A stretch of 64,000 bases of DNA from Istiophorus platypterus (taxonomy: Eukaryota; Chordata; Actinopteri; Istiophoriformes; Istiophoridae). The translations under genes were made by a program, and so were the position numbers. How positions within the stretch are numbered: position 1 is the first letter of the stretch; every line of letters begins with the position of its first letter. Below, piece after piece: positions 47,374 through 61,383 of the stretch. The stretch lies in assembly GCA_016859345.1 (NCBI GenBank), contig CM029119.1, forward strand, positions 8,888,912 to 8,952,911. The letters run 5' to 3'. The notes beneath the pieces were generated by a model. The model was not told the origin of the DNA. It made no database searches and was given only the letters and a program-made list of their open reading frames with translations.

Positions 47374-50300
47374 TTATGATGTGGTTGCATCTTCATCATT
47401 CCCCGGACCTGCTTCTTCACCATTATCTTCATTAATCATATCCTTGTATTTACTCTTGAAAAATCCAGCCTGAGAGAACAAAACAAAGAAAGGTGTATAA
47501 AATCACTGCAATCCTGCATTAGAGTGCATTATAAATAAATGAAGAGAGGCAAACTAGATGAGAGAATAACTACTGAATATTTAAAAATGAAAAGATATTG
47601 CATCTATTTATTGTGTCTATGTGCAGTTTGCAATTATTTCCACTCAATACCACACCTTATAGCAGCTTCAATGTATCCATGAAATTGTATAATAAACTGA
47701 AACAATGTATATACAGTCTCCCACCTTATACAGGCCAGCGTAGAGTAAAGCCAGTAGAGCCAACCCGCCCAGCGATCCTCCAACGATCTCCTTGGTGAAG
47801 TCAGGTTTTGGATATATTTCTACCTCTTCCACAATCTGAGAGATGAATAACAGAACGTGGGTCAAACTCAAGATCATTTAAAAGCACAAATGAAGAGAAT
47901 TTAATGTGTAATCACCTTGCCAATAGGAGATTTGTCATTTGACCCTGTTGACAAGAAGATGTACTGATCTCCACTGCCTTCCAGACTGGCCGTACTGGTC
48001 AAGAGGAATTTGGCAGAGTGAAGTCCAATCTGTTTGAGAAATAAAGGGGTAATAGGATGAGCCTTCTGATACGTTCTTCAGTAGAATTAAATTTTATTCG
48101 AAAATGATTATTTCTGAATATTTAAGTAACACATATTTTACCACTTTATAGTCAAGGCCCATTGAAATTAAAACTCTTCAAAATGCAGCACTTTAAATGT
48201 GAATAAAATTTAAACTTATAACTCAGTTTGTTAAATATTATAAATGCACATCAATTACCTGCTCTATCCATCCTGAACTAAGGTTGGCAGTTATTCTGTA
48301 AGTTACACTCTCCTCTCTTCCCATAAACCTACTGCACTTGAACACTCTGCAGCTGGCCACAGAGCAGTCCTGTGGGTGATTAAGAGAAGGCATAGAGCAG
48401 AGACAGCTGCAATAAAGTATAATGTACATTTCAAAATATGTACTGTAATTAGGTTGAATTCCAAATTGTGGATGGTAGAGGCATGCTTACCAGTACTTTA
48501 GTTTTCTTTATCTGAGCAAGAAAATCTTGGACATTAGGCTTTTCCTCTTTTCCCTTTTCGCAGTCTGGAATCTGAAATAGAGCCAATTTGTGTTAGATTA
48601 ACATAGAACCAGCTCTGGTCCTCATATAACCACTCCACATCCATCCATCCATCCATCCATCCATCCATCCATCCATCCATCCATCCATCCATCCACCCAT
48701 CTTTGAGACTGTAGTTGCATAAAAACAGTTGAGACAATTTTGGGATCACCAACGTTACCTTCAAGCTGTTTGAATCCGCCCAGATGTTTTGATCACCCAG
48801 CTTTACTGGCACCCTGATGGCAACGGTAAAATTCAGTGGTCTGATGTCATTTTTAACCTAAAAGAAGGGGAAAAGAGAAAGGGATGATATGTATAAGGCT
48901 AAGCAGGCATCAAAGTCATGTCTGAATCGAGGTAATGACAATTTAATTAATTTTCGATATTATCATATGATAAGATATTTTACCGTGATTGATTGGTTGA
49001 ATGGTTTCTGCAAATTATTATTTCCAAAAGTGAAATTGTTGTAGCTGCGGGAACTAAACATATTAAACACAGAGATGGGGAAACATTTTCTTTTTAGTAC
49101 AGTGTCAACTTAAAATTATTATTACTTTTTTATTCATATCTTTAGTCTCACACAGCGCAACACATACCTTCCAAATTTAATAAAAATGATGTACTTCACG
49201 TTAAGTTCTTTAGTTTTGTAAAGTTCACTTGAACTGGAGTGCTCCTGATTCCCACTAAAAGAGAGAAATAAAGTGAACTGTGCAAACGATAATATGACTA
49301 TTAAACAGGCATACTTGCATAGTGCTGCGCTTATAGGCAGGTAGCGGAAAAGTACCTGGTGGCATTTGCAGTGACAACAATCTCCTTCTCAAGTTGACTG
49401 TTGGTGTTGAGCCCGTAAGAGACGACGAACAAAGCCTAAAATGAAAGTAATGAGAGAGAGGTCACATCACTTCCGCATTCGGCTCGACCGTCTCCGCTGC
49501 ACCCAGAAGAGATGCCGCTGTAAAAAACAAAAACAAAAACAAAAACGAAAACAAAACAAACACAAAAACGAAAACAAAAAGAACACAAAACAAGACAAAA
49601 ACAAAAACGAAAACAAAACAAACACAAAACAAAAACAAACACAAAAACAAACACAAAACAAAAACGAACACAAAACAAAAACAAAAACGAACACAAAAAC
49701 AAAACAAAAACAAAATTGAACACAAAAACAATCACGAAACAAACACAAAACAAAAAAGAAACGACCACAAAACAAACACAAAGCAAAAACGAACACAAAA
49801 ACAAACACAAAGCAAAAACAAAAACGAACATCACAAAACAAAAACAAAAACGAACACAAAACAAACACAAAACAAAAACAAAAACACAAAACACAAAACA
49901 AAAACGAACACAAAACAAACACAAAACAAAAACAAAACAAACACAAAACAAAAACAAAAACACAAAACACAAAACAAAAACGAACACAAAACAAACAAAA
50001 AACAAGAACGAAAAAGAAAACAGAAACGAACACAAAGACAAACAAAAAACAAAAACAAAAAACAAAAACAAACAAACAAACAAAACACACGAACCGTGGA
50101 GTTGCTCTTGAAAATGGGCTTGTCGACGTTGCACTCCGTCACTCCCAGCGTCAGGTCGTTCTCACTGTCCAAGGAGCTGCACTCGATTCTTCCCTTCAAA
50201 CAAACAAACAGTTAAAAGAAAAGCGGCGGGGAACCGGAGCCAGTGAAGGACCCGGAGCCAGTGAAGGACCCGGGGCAGCAGCCGGTCCCGTCCGCCTCAC

Positions 50301-53300
50301 CTGCAGACCCTTGAACTTCCTGAAGGACAGCCCGGCCGGGTACGTGACGGTCACCCGGCTGTTGTAGGCGTTTTCCTCGCGGTTCTCCAGCGATACGGTG
50401 ACATTCAACAGCTCGTCGATGCCGACTTTAAACTCGGAGGACCTGACGGATCGCGAAAACAGAGGAGAGGGGGTCGATACCCTCGGCTAAATGCTAACAC
50501 CGACATGCTAACATGCCCACAATGGCAATGACAACTCACTGATACCGAGGCAGGTATTGAAAACACAAAACACAACGGGGTTTTTGCGGGTATTTGGTCA
50601 CGAACCAGAGTGCTGGACAAATTCAAAATTAAGACCTGATGATGGGGCTCACCGAAGTGATAGAAACTTCTCCCGAGAGGGACATGACTGTGCAAGGATC
50701 TATAAAGTCAAGGACACATGGTTTGGGAACCGTGAATGTCTGTACCAAATTTCATGGTTATCCATAAAGGGATTGGTAGTAGTAGTAGATAATTAAGCCT
50801 GTACCAAGTGTTGAAACAACTGACCAGCTGACAGACATACCATGGCTCCAAGATCCTTGGAGCCATGTCAGTAGCTAAAACTTCATACAAATAGAGTTGG
50901 GCTTACTTGTAATTAATAGTCCAACAAGTACAAAAAGAGTTCAGCCTGTTCTGATAGCTGAAAGAACAGAAATTAAAACTGCATGCTGATTCATTTGAAT
51001 GTGTAAACTCTTTGTACTTGCAGAAAAGTAAGCATGCCCACACAGTCTCTCAGGTTAGGGTTCAGTTTATATCTTACGTGGTGAAGTTGAAATCCACTTT
51101 CAGGTTATCTACACATTTCTCGTCAGCGCCACAGTTTATCTCGAACCCTAACTGTGGAAGAGAATAGAACGTAAACTCTTTTTGTTGAGAAGGAGTAACA
51201 GCAATCAGCAAGTTAAAGCAAGTTAAAACTGACCAATAAGCAAGGGCGTCTTTAAAGGTTACTTACAGGATGAATGGTTGTTGTTTGAGCCTGTTCAGCA
51301 AGGCTTGGTTTCAGGTTTGTATTAGAGGGCAGGCCGTCAAAGGTGAACTTGAACTCATTGGAAAGTGAATTAAGAGCATCCTCTGGACAGGCCTGCAAGA
51401 AGAAGGTATGATTGTAAAATATTATTTGTCAAGGTTGTGAGGTTTGGTGTGGATTGCCTTAATGTCTTATTAATGGACTCTAAGATAGCGTGGGTATCAA
51501 AAATTAGGTATTTTTTTGTTTTCTAGACTGAACATCTTAGTGTTGAAGGGAATTTTTGCTGATGTTATTAGGTTTTCAACAGCTCACCTCGATTAAGAAG
51601 GGCACTTTGAAGCAATTTCGTTTTCCTAAGGTAATAATAGTTGATCCAGTTGTCTCTCGTTGTTTATCAGTACCGATGTAAGCTCTGTTTTTTGGGGCCT
51701 TGCGCGTGGCATCCGGTATAAAACTGTAATTGATTCTTGCTTGAGCTGGAATAAATTAAAGTTTGATCTACATGTTACTAATGTACACACATGTAAGTAT
51801 TGAAACAAATGAACAGTGGCTCTGTGGTTCAGAAATATGAGGTGAGGAACCTGTGTCTACTGTAGTCCTTCTGGTCATCATAAGGCAGATTTCAGCTACG
51901 TTACTCAATGATTTAAAACAGTCTGAGTTTTGAATAGGGATTTCGGTTGGTTTGAATGACACAAAAGCTTCTACCATTACTATAGGCTGTGATCTGTAAA
52001 TGGACAGAGAAGAAAAATATATGAGAACAACCTTTGGTTTTGTAATAAATAAACCAATAGAAAACCAAACAGAAAACAGCTGTATCTTATTTTAACTGGC
52101 TAGTCAAATCAAATCCATTATTACTCAATTGTTTTTGCCTTGATTATTACAAAGAGAATGAATGAATAAACCTTTCTTTGCTCTGCATACCTTGCAAAGC
52201 TGAAGGTTAGTTACCACTGAAGGTATGAACTTCAGCTTACAGGTGAACAAAAACAGTAGACTGACAACAGACAGTAATAATGACTGACAGGAGTAGCTTT
52301 TACTAACCTGAGTACGACAACTGCGCCTTTTGAACCCACCGCTATGTCAGGCAGATTGTCCTGACTCAGGTCAGAAGACAATTGACTGATTGATATACCG
52401 AAGAACTTAAGCCCCGAAGCGACTTCCGAGCCAGCAATTCTCTATGTAATTCCAAGTATTTTAGTTAATCAAATGGAAATTTGTATAGATTTTAAATACA
52501 GTGAAAACACAAGGCCTTACATACTACATGTGTCTTTGCTGGCTCACCTGTGAGTAAGAAGGGCGGATTTTTCCTTGTCCTTGGCCATGGAATATGTAGA
52601 TGCTGCCTTGACCGTCATTCTCCAAAGGTGCTCCAACTGCCAAATCACTGAGGGAATCTGCGTTAAGATCAGGCAGTACAGCAAGAGAGGAGCCAAACCT
52701 TCCTTTGTCAGACACGTCCCCTCTCAGTACTAATGGAGAATCTAATTGACAATCGACATTCTGGTGAAAATATAAAGAAGAGTGTCAATGTTCGCACGGG
52801 TGTTTAAAAAGAAAAAAAAAATACAAATAGATTAATTGAATGGCACTGGATAAAATTGTCGTTTACCAAATCACTTAAAATGCAAACGTAAACTCGTCCC
52901 TCTCTATCAGTGTCCTTGAACATAGGGGCAGATATGAGGCTGAGGTCAGTGAAGCCATCATTATTCACATCCATGGCACAAACCTCTGCCCCAAAATATT
53001 CACCAATCTGAAACTGTGTAAGAAACACATGATCACAGAACAATTTACATCAAAAAAGACAACAACACTTGTAGTATTTCTTTTACTATTCTATCCACAG
53101 ACCATCTATCCATCTAAACAGCAAGCACGCACCTCCCACGGAAAGGGATCAATCTTTTGTCTCAATATGTGTCTGTAACTCGTCATCACAGCTCCTCTGT
53201 GTTCATATCTTGGAGCACCAATAATCGTCAACTGGCCTCTTGTCGTTGTAGCAACTGCCATGGAGTAACCTAGAATTTCAAGTCAAAGCTGTCAGGTAAA

Positions 53301-56300
53301 GTATCCAAAGGTTTAGCCAAAGTAGACAAGTTTTATATATTTTTCTGATTTTTGTATTTCTTAACTAAAACATTATCATTAGCTCTTCTGTTAACAAAGT
53401 GGGGAACAAAAAATTACAGTAGAGCAATGCCTATACAAATCGTGTTTATGCATTAGTTTACTAATGTAGTGTCTTTACCAAGATAACTGTCATTCTTCAC
53501 ATTCGAAGGCTCAAACGAGTTCAACTGTTGGCCTGTGCTTCGGTATTGCCGGTAGCCTCCTCTCCATGTGTTTGCACCAACAGTACCCAACTGAATTCCC
53601 TGCAATTTAGACAGAAATTTAAAGTAAACATGTTTCCTATAAAACAACACCCAAAGAAAAAGCTCAATGAATTGTAGATTCAAAGCATGTAATGTGTTTT
53701 TCTGTGTTTCTCTGGCTATATTGTCAAGTGAATTTCCGGTGTATTTTTTTTTTTTTTCAGTTACCCCTTGAACATAAGCAGCACTGAATCCCTCCTGAGC
53801 CATTTCCATTTTCAGTGACTCTCCACTGGATTGAGATCCTGTAAAAGCAAAAGAAAAACTTTCTCGATGCAACATGATACCACAGCCTGTGTGTAAGATG
53901 GATTCCATGGGTATATCAAGTCTGTTACTGAGAGGTTTTACAGTGGAAGACTCGATAAAACAACAAGTTTGTGATTAAACTGAAAAAGTAAGTAGATTTA
54001 AATATTTATTAAAGCTGTTCAAACAGTGTCTGAGTGTTTTCTTATATTGTCCATTTCCCTCGCATATAAGAGATTGATGTTCAGCTTCATATGAGACTCT
54101 AATAAACAACATAAAACTTTTCATAGTGTTTTGAACTAAATCATTTACAGTATTTTCATCTGAAAATGTAAATATTATTTTAAGCTGTTTTAAGTCTACA
54201 TCTTTACCTTCAATAGAGAAGATTTTTTCCTGCAATTTCTGCCTTATTTGTTCAAGTGCATCAAAGTTATCCACTTTGAACACATGGTCTTCCGCGGGAG
54301 AAGATGCAATGATATCTAGTTCCCTTTTTGCTTGGCGCTCAAGAAATGCATTTCCCACCTAGGGATGTTGAGAAAATATATTTGAGGTGTTATACAGTGC
54401 AACAGAGCTGATTTATTTACCTGTTTATAGACAGTTGATAAGCTAAAGGTTTTAGCCACATTTATTAAAAGACCAGAAGTCCATTTATTACAAATACTCT
54501 AAAAATGGCTGACAGATCTTTGATAGAAAAGCTAACTTTAGACAGAAACTAAATCCAAGATAACACTTCTCTGCTGCTGTTTTTTTGGGTTTTTTTTTTT
54601 GGGGGGGGGGTTGTTTTTTTTCCTCAATTATAAAAGAAAGTATGTTTCAAGTTCACAGGTTGAGAGAAATAAGTAATGTGCCTTCAAAATAGTCAAATAG
54701 TATCATGTGGCACTGGATACTCAAAACTCACAGAAATATATTGCTGGTACTCACTGCAACTTGAACTGTGTGTCTTGGTCAAGTGTATAAAACACAAATA
54801 AGTCTTATATTTGATAATGCATTCTGAATTAACTGAACAACCTACCCCAATAGCAAATCGAACAATCTTTTCCTTTTCAGCTGAGGATGATGCGGATCTC
54901 AAGTATTGGCTGTCACTAGACGCTCCATCGGTAATGACTATCAAGACCTTCTTCACATTTGGTCTGGAACCATGTGATGGATTGAAAAGGTTGCTATCAA
55001 AAGGAAAAGAAAGGTATGATTTCAATTAACTCTTTTTTAGCACAGCACACTTTTGTTCTATTAACATTTTCTCAACAGTCTTGTTGCTTTGTTGGACGCG
55101 TGCAATTTTTTTAGCTTCAAAATATGTGTGTAATCTCTTGGAGGAGACTATATTGATGTAATTTTTGATATTTAGCTCTGTAAGCTGTCCAGGAATATTA
55201 ATGAAAATATTTTATGTTTAGCCCTGTTTGGGACACTAATTCACTGCATTAGAGACAGACTCTAGACTAATACACGTCACAAAGTCCACCATGTGTTATC
55301 TTTCACTAAGTACCTTTTGACAGGACAGGAAGAAGATGCTTTATTCAGATCGTAGTGCTCTCAAATATGTTTTATAAATTATAGTGTATTCTTTTGCAGG
55401 ACTAAATGTGGAAAAATAAGGTATACATTACACCTGATTCAAAATTAAAACCAATATTACATTTTCTGGATCAGCTTTGACAGACACTCGATATGAAATA
55501 CCTGAGAGGTCTTTGTCTGGACAGGAAGTCTGATAGGTAATCAACATGATGGTTTTATCATAGCATTACATTAGTACTTACACCATAGTTGTGATGGCAG
55601 AAGCTGTGTTAGTTATGCCACGTTGTTGCAAAATGCTATCTATGTTTTTCTCCCATTTTCCAGATTGGAAAAAGTTCTTAAAGTCATAGTGGACTTCGGT
55701 GTTCCGAGAGAACTGGGCAACAGCAAACTACAAAGAGAGGGGAGAATTTTTGTAACATAAATATTTAACAGTTATTGAAGAATTTTTTTTCAGCACTGCA
55801 CCAAGAATTCATTTTCTGGGTCTGCACAATAGTTTAAGTGACAGTTGAAATACAGTCCTTTACCTTTGTGTCTCTTTGACTGAATGAGCGGACCAGATTT
55901 TTCACAAAATCCTTCATTCTTTTAAAATCCTGAGTAGATACACTGCCTGAACCATCCAGCAGAAATGCAATATCTGCTTCAGTTCGGCACTCTATCAGAG
56001 ACAGGTCAAGAAACAGAATATATTGTGTTAAACAATCTTTAGAACAATTTTTCCACACAGTATATTATAATGTGTATAAAGTATGTATGTAGCAAAAAGA
56101 TCCTGGGCTTATCATATAAACGGTGTATGAATACTTTAAAGCTACAGGACATAAACGTTCCTTTCAATGTCCCATTGAAGCATTTCATATACACCTGTAT
56201 TTTCTAGGTGTTCACATCAGTAATACCTTTACATTTTGTTCACACAAATTAGTACCTATTTTTTATTTTGATTATTGTAAATGTAATCACTTTTGCTGCT

Positions 56301-57059
56301 GAATATACTAAGTGTTGGTTTATATTGTTGGATATATTTTAATCTTTTTTTTTTCTTTGGTTAAATATACAACTTTAATAAGAGAAGCACAAGAGAAGGA
56401 TGGGTTGGGTTTCACCGTGATTAGGAAGGGATTAAAAGGTGGACCATATTTTGTCATAATTTATTTTCCTTTTAATCTAGACATTTTTCTACAGGTTTTG
56501 CTTGAGTTCATGTCAAGGATCTAGCTTTAAGTAAAATAATTCTTTGTATTAATATTTGCAATTGCATCTACTAATGACTTTAGAAATGTCCTTCTCTTCT
56601 TCTCTCCTTGCATTTGATAGAAGCTCATTATCCTGCAAAGCTGTGACCACTGCAGATATCCAGTTAATATTTTTGTTATCTGCAGGCAAAGAGATCTTCC
56701 TTGCTTCCTTCAATTCCATTCATTTTATTCACTATAGTTTTAGTTTATAGATAATACTTTCAATATATGTGATAGTTGTTTTTGGTCATTCTTTATGCAG
56801 ATTTTTTCTAAGAACCTACTTACCAGACTGACTGATTTAGAAAATGAAACTAAATTATTGACGGTCAACACAGGATGATACAATTATTATTTCTATTTTT
56901 AAGTTTCTCTTTCTTGCTGCGTACTGTATGGCTAGCTGATAGTTTCAGTGTTCAGACAGGAAAAAGGATGAATTAAGGACAAATCACTCCAGAAAAAGCC
57001 CATTTGGCAATGCGCTACAATACAACTGATTCAATGCTAACGCTAATGATGCATGTGTT

Positions 57060-57125
<66 letters not shown>

Positions 57126-59087
57126 AAAATATTATCAGACTTTTTTCAACCCTACATAATCATGGGTATGTTTACACAAACTCAAGATACTGTATTTACC
57201 CTCAGGAGACGAAGGCACAGGATCATTAACGAAGTCAAATTTAGTTATCTCCAAGCATACACCGTTGTACAGGGTGATACTTTTGCAATCCTTTGGGATG
57301 GTTGGACCACATGCCTGAAAAGAGACAAGATCACATTGAATAACGGACAATATGCTGATTGGTTTTCCTGTCTTTTAACTATACATTGTCAAGCTGCAAG
57401 AAGATGAGAAAGACAAAGTTTAAAAAGTTTAAGAGGATTTTTTACTGATTTCTGTACAGGAAAACTTACCATAGTGCTTTGTGTGATGGGATTACTTGTC
57501 ATTGTCAAACCAAGGGACATGTTGACTGCAAAATCTGGCACTGAATTGAAAATATTAAACAGTTATGTTACAACATTCATATAATTCTCAGGTAATAAGA
57601 ATGCACGGTTAAAAAATACCTTTTACTGCAAAGCTTTCTGGACTCTCTTTTAAGAAGAAATGAATAGTTGCCTACCTTTAATTTGAATACTCTGGCAACT
57701 ATCACCGGAGCACTTGTATATTTGCCCCCTTTTATTTTGTGAATGCTGTTCAAGGGGAGCGCTGACAAGCAAACTGAGGAGATAAAAAAACAGACAGACA
57801 TGTAAGAGAGCCACTAAAAAATGTGTTTATGACTTCAATGCTGTGAGAGAAGCATTTGACTTACTCAGAGGGTCTTTGCACCACCTGGTAGCCAAAGCCT
57901 GCAGCTCTGTCTCTCCACAACCTCCAAGCCACAGGATTGATATTGAAACAGAATCCAGTTTTTAACACTGAGGAAAGAGGAAGAAAAGACCTGAATCTGA
58001 TTGAAAGCCAATGTGTGTAGAATCTTAATTTGATTATAGTAGCTTGAAATTGATTCTAGTCACACATCTTTTTGTCTGTAGGAAAGTATATACACTGCAT
58101 GTGTTGCTTTCAGTACATCTTTAGGCATAGGGGTGTGAATTGATGACTACAACAAGGTCCTTTTTGATAACACCACTAGGGAGCACCAAAGTGGCACTAA
58201 ACAACTATTCATTTGAAAAAACATCTTCAAAATCATATTCTAAGGCCAGTTATCTTCTACTCTGTTAACTAGATTCTCATTCTATGTAATATTTGTACTA
58301 ATCCTTAAGAGCAAATGAGGCTGTTTTAAAAATACTGCGGCTAAGTTGATTGTTATACCATCTTACATGGAAAAATGTAGGACTTCCTCCTATAAATGGA
58401 TTTTTCTGACAATGAGTGATTTTTGTTGCTTGAAGTCTTCCTTTTTTTCCTTTTTTGGTCAAATACTTTGTTCTCCAAAAAGGCTCAGTCAGTATGATGA
58501 AAATTCTTTGACAGCCTGACAGTGTGCCTTCTAACAGTCATGCACTTCACAAGAGATTGTGTGGTTAGAGTCTTGTTGAACCCCAGACTGACAATGGATG
58601 GACATTAATGAATTTTGATATTGAGTGTAGCAATTATGACATCAGAGACAGTAACAAAAAATATTACTCATTATACTCTATTATAAATTGTACTAATTTT
58701 TTACCCGTTCAAATTTACTCTTTCTTAGCTTTGTTATCGGCATCTACATGTTGTATTGTTTACGGGTTATTTCCCGTGGTTTCACAAGTTGTCTAAGCTT
58801 AGCAAACACGTTCATGTTAACTTTAAAGAGGTGAGTAATGCAAACTTGTCAATAGTCAGTTTTAGTTCCAACATAATACCATCATGCATTTAAATAATCA
58901 TAACTTATTGGTTATATGTCTGTATCTTTTTATTTATTTTTTTTACAATACTTGCAATTGAATTGTATTTTGCATTATAATAAAATAATGACGATTTATG
59001 CTATTTAGTTTCTATGCTATTTAGTTTTCTATGGTTTGAAGTTGTCTTACCTGACAAGAGCACTGTATAAGTGATTATCCTGTCCAT
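47374..59087 (-). CDS. Leukocyte-type integrin alpha chain with I domain (CD11/itgam-like)
   Basis: Thirty exons join in phase to 1137 aa (human CD11b has 1152). Exons: 59087-59051, 57967-57865, 57773-57676, 57540-57470, 57314-57200, 55991-55864, 55727-55582, 54993-54846, 54358-54208, 53838-53765, 53599-53479, 53269-53133, 53013-52867, 52760-52548, 52441-52308, 51993-51851, 51745-51588, 51392-51267, 51151-51078, 50442-50301, 50193-50095, 49435-49356, 49254-49168, 49053-48984, 48857-48759, 48571-48491, 48369-48259, 48029-47916, 47835-47725, 47469-47374. A signal peptide is followed by FG-GAP repeats. The inserted I domain starts near residue 142, with MIDAS DGSGS at 154-158. Three Asp-rich Ca-binding loops follow ([27 protein letters not shown]), then thigh/calf domains, a membrane helix (about 1089-1106), and a tail opening AGFFKSKY, the alpha-chain GFFKR-like motif. 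The family pairs with beta2 integrin in leukocyte adhesion and phagocytosis. Which CD11 member it matches (M, X, D, L) cannot be told here. Confidence 0.93.
48638..48698. repeat. (CCAT)n microsatellite in an integrin intron
   Basis: About fourteen CCAT/ATCC units between integrin exons 25 and 26. Confidence 0.95.
49519..50088. repeat. Long (AAAAC)n-type satellite in integrin intron 21
   Basis: About 570 bases built from AAAAC, AAAC and ACACAAA units with scattered G substitutions (AAAACGAAC). There is an internal higher-order pattern, with similar 60-80 base blocks recurring around 49850-49990. It fills most of the intron between exons ending at 50095 and starting at 49435. The Lys/Asn/Thr and Phe/Val/Cys open frames are artefacts. 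Confidence 0.95.
57066..57121. repeat. (TG)n microsatellite in integrin intron 5
   Basis: Uninterrupted GT run of 56 bases. Confidence 0.95.
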
Positions 59088-61284
59088 TGTGTTAGTCCCA
59101 TGCAAAATTAAGTATGATGTAGTCTCTTAGCTCATATAAATGTATTTGGAAACTGTGAGAGGTCACAATTTCTACCGCTGTCGAAGACAGATATTCTGAA
59201 AGTAAACTGCAGAAATTATGAGATGACAGCTCAAAACCAAGGCCGCCAGTTAGAGGAACAACACAAATGTAGGAGGGGTTACATATTGAAAGAACTTGCT
59301 GAGTTTATTATGACAACACTATGTTGAAATATTCTGTCACTTGATTGCACAAAGCATTTGCATGGTTTCATTCTGTTTCAAGCCTTCAGGAATTCTTTTT
59401 TCCTTTAATTTTCAAAAAAACTGTGTGTCAAATCACTTCTATTAAATACAAGAAATTTATTTAAAAGTTAGTCACAGATTATGCTCATGTTGGTCTGATA
59501 ACTAATGCTCAAAATGATAAATGACTAAATAAAACCTTCGCCTGTAACCACAGCACTAAACTCTGTCAAAGGTAGACAAAAGAAGTAGATGCTCGGTAAT
59601 AATTTTAGGTGTTTTTTCACTTTCACTTTTCACTTTTTTTTAGATCATCGGGGATGTAGTTGTAGGCTATACTAAAAGAAATCGCATTACAAATTGCATG
59701 CTTTTCATGAGATTTTAGAGTGGTTCTCTTTTTCTAACAGAGCATGCAGACAGAGAGGAAGTGAAATTGCAGGACATGAATTAATCATCGTCTTAAGGTT
59801 TACCATAGAAAGATCTGTGTTATGCACCAAACCACTGCACACACAAGAAATAGTTTTTAAAAAAACCCTCCATTTCTCTTTTTTTGATTAACTTCCTCTT
59901 CACTATCTCAGGCCATCTGTAAAAACATTTTATTTTTTTTTTATAAGAAGTTAGCACTATGAGTTGCTAGAAAGGCAATGGATTCAATACCTGATGACTT
60001 TTTTTTTTTTATCTATCTTTGGCTGTTTTGGCTGTCTTTGGCTGAAAAATCGTTGAAGATGTTCTGTGGACCAACCTGATTTGTGAAACCAAAACCACAG
60101 CAGGAGTTTATGCACTATGATTTTTTTTATCTAAATTATCATGCAATGGGTATTTCAAAGTTTAAAAAAACAAACATAGGAAAGTATGAGCTGTTTGGAT
60201 GATGATTTTTTAGAATTAAATTGGTGAATAGTAAGAGCGGTCTGACTTTTCCAAAGTTCACTGCTCACTCGCTATGTGAGTACAAAAAATTCTGAATATT
60301 TATGAAGTACTTGGGTTATGACTTCGTTAAAAAAAAAAAAAAATGCCTGCCTCTTGGACATATAATAGATTAGTCATAACTCTGTATGTTGAGTAAGCCT
60401 CTGTTCGGGAAGTGAACCTCCCATCCGCTACTGTGTTATATCGTTGGCAAAGATCTCTGGCCTCCTCAACAGCACAGGTGCTAAACATCACATCTTTTCA
60501 ATATGTGGGGTTTCACGTGACCTGTCTAAGGGAGAAAATGAATCAGATATAAAGTGTTGTGCAACCATGCCGCATGCACGGTTGCTGCTTGACCCATTCC
60601 TGCCAAGCAAAGACGATCAAGAAAGGTCAAGAAAAGGTCAAAGATCAGCACACTGCTGTCTCTGGATTGGATTTCTAAGGGCAGGTTAGCAATGTTGTCA
60701 CATGCTCTCCAAGCCTGTGTGTGTGTTGTGTGTGTTGTGTGTGTGGGTTTATGGGTGTGTGGGTTGTTACTATTACATACTGCATATACTACAAATTTCC
60801 CTTTTTCAAATGACCTCTCGGTGCTAAGATGCTATTTGACAATGAGACGGCAAACTTTAAACTAATTGAATTTGAATAACGTATGAGATACAAATTTCTT
60901 GATAACAGCATACACTTCTAATAATGCCTTTTACTAGGATGTACACAGTGCAGCAATGTGCTTGGACAATGTATAATTTTGTTTGGGGAGGATGATGGAA
61001 ACATCATTTTTATCAAATATTTCTGCACTACTATCTTCTACCATCTACCTACTTATTTGTTCGATACCTTCATATAACATTTCTCTTCATCTTTTCCCCC
61101 ATAACACCCATCCTAAAGTAACTGTTCCTCACTCTGCCATTCACTGAAACACTTTGCCCTTTCACTCTCTGATCACCACCATGTTACTCCAGCCCCAGTC
61201 TCTCTGAATGTCACGAGCCATCTCTGGTTGCGTCCTGTTCTTTTTATAGTAGGGCAGCTGAAATGTGAGGGGTCACAATGGGAG
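59088..61284. other. Divergent promoter region between the integrin and aldoa
   Basis: About 2.2 kb with no coding exon. A minus-strand TATA-like TTTATATGAG (59140-59131) lies about 45 bases upstream of the integrin ATG. The rest is AT-rich with several A/T homopolymers and a TGTGTGTTG run near 60715-60760. Confidence 0.45.
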
Positions 61285-61383
61285 GATAAATACAAGGGCC
61301 AGCAGGTTGGTAGGGTGTCGCAGACGAAGTCCGGATCTCCTCCCTCCACCTCTCTTCTCTCAGCTCTCCTCCTAAACTCAAAG
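61285..61383 (+). promoter_or_regulatory. aldoa: TATA box and probable non-coding first exon of aldoa
   Basis: GATAAATA at 61285-61292 can serve as a TATA box. The downstream sequence ends at a donor, AAAG|GTAAAAG (GT at 61384-61385), that can splice to the acceptor at 62593-62594, seven bases before the aldoa start codon. Vertebrate aldolase A genes have non-coding first exons, so the arrangement is expected. Transcript evidence would be needed to fix the start. Confidence 0.55.

Noticed and set aside
49436..50134. Long Phe/Val/Cys-rich and Lys/Asn/Thr-rich open frames
   Set aside because: Low-complexity translations of the AAAAC repeat on both strands, lying in an integrin intron.
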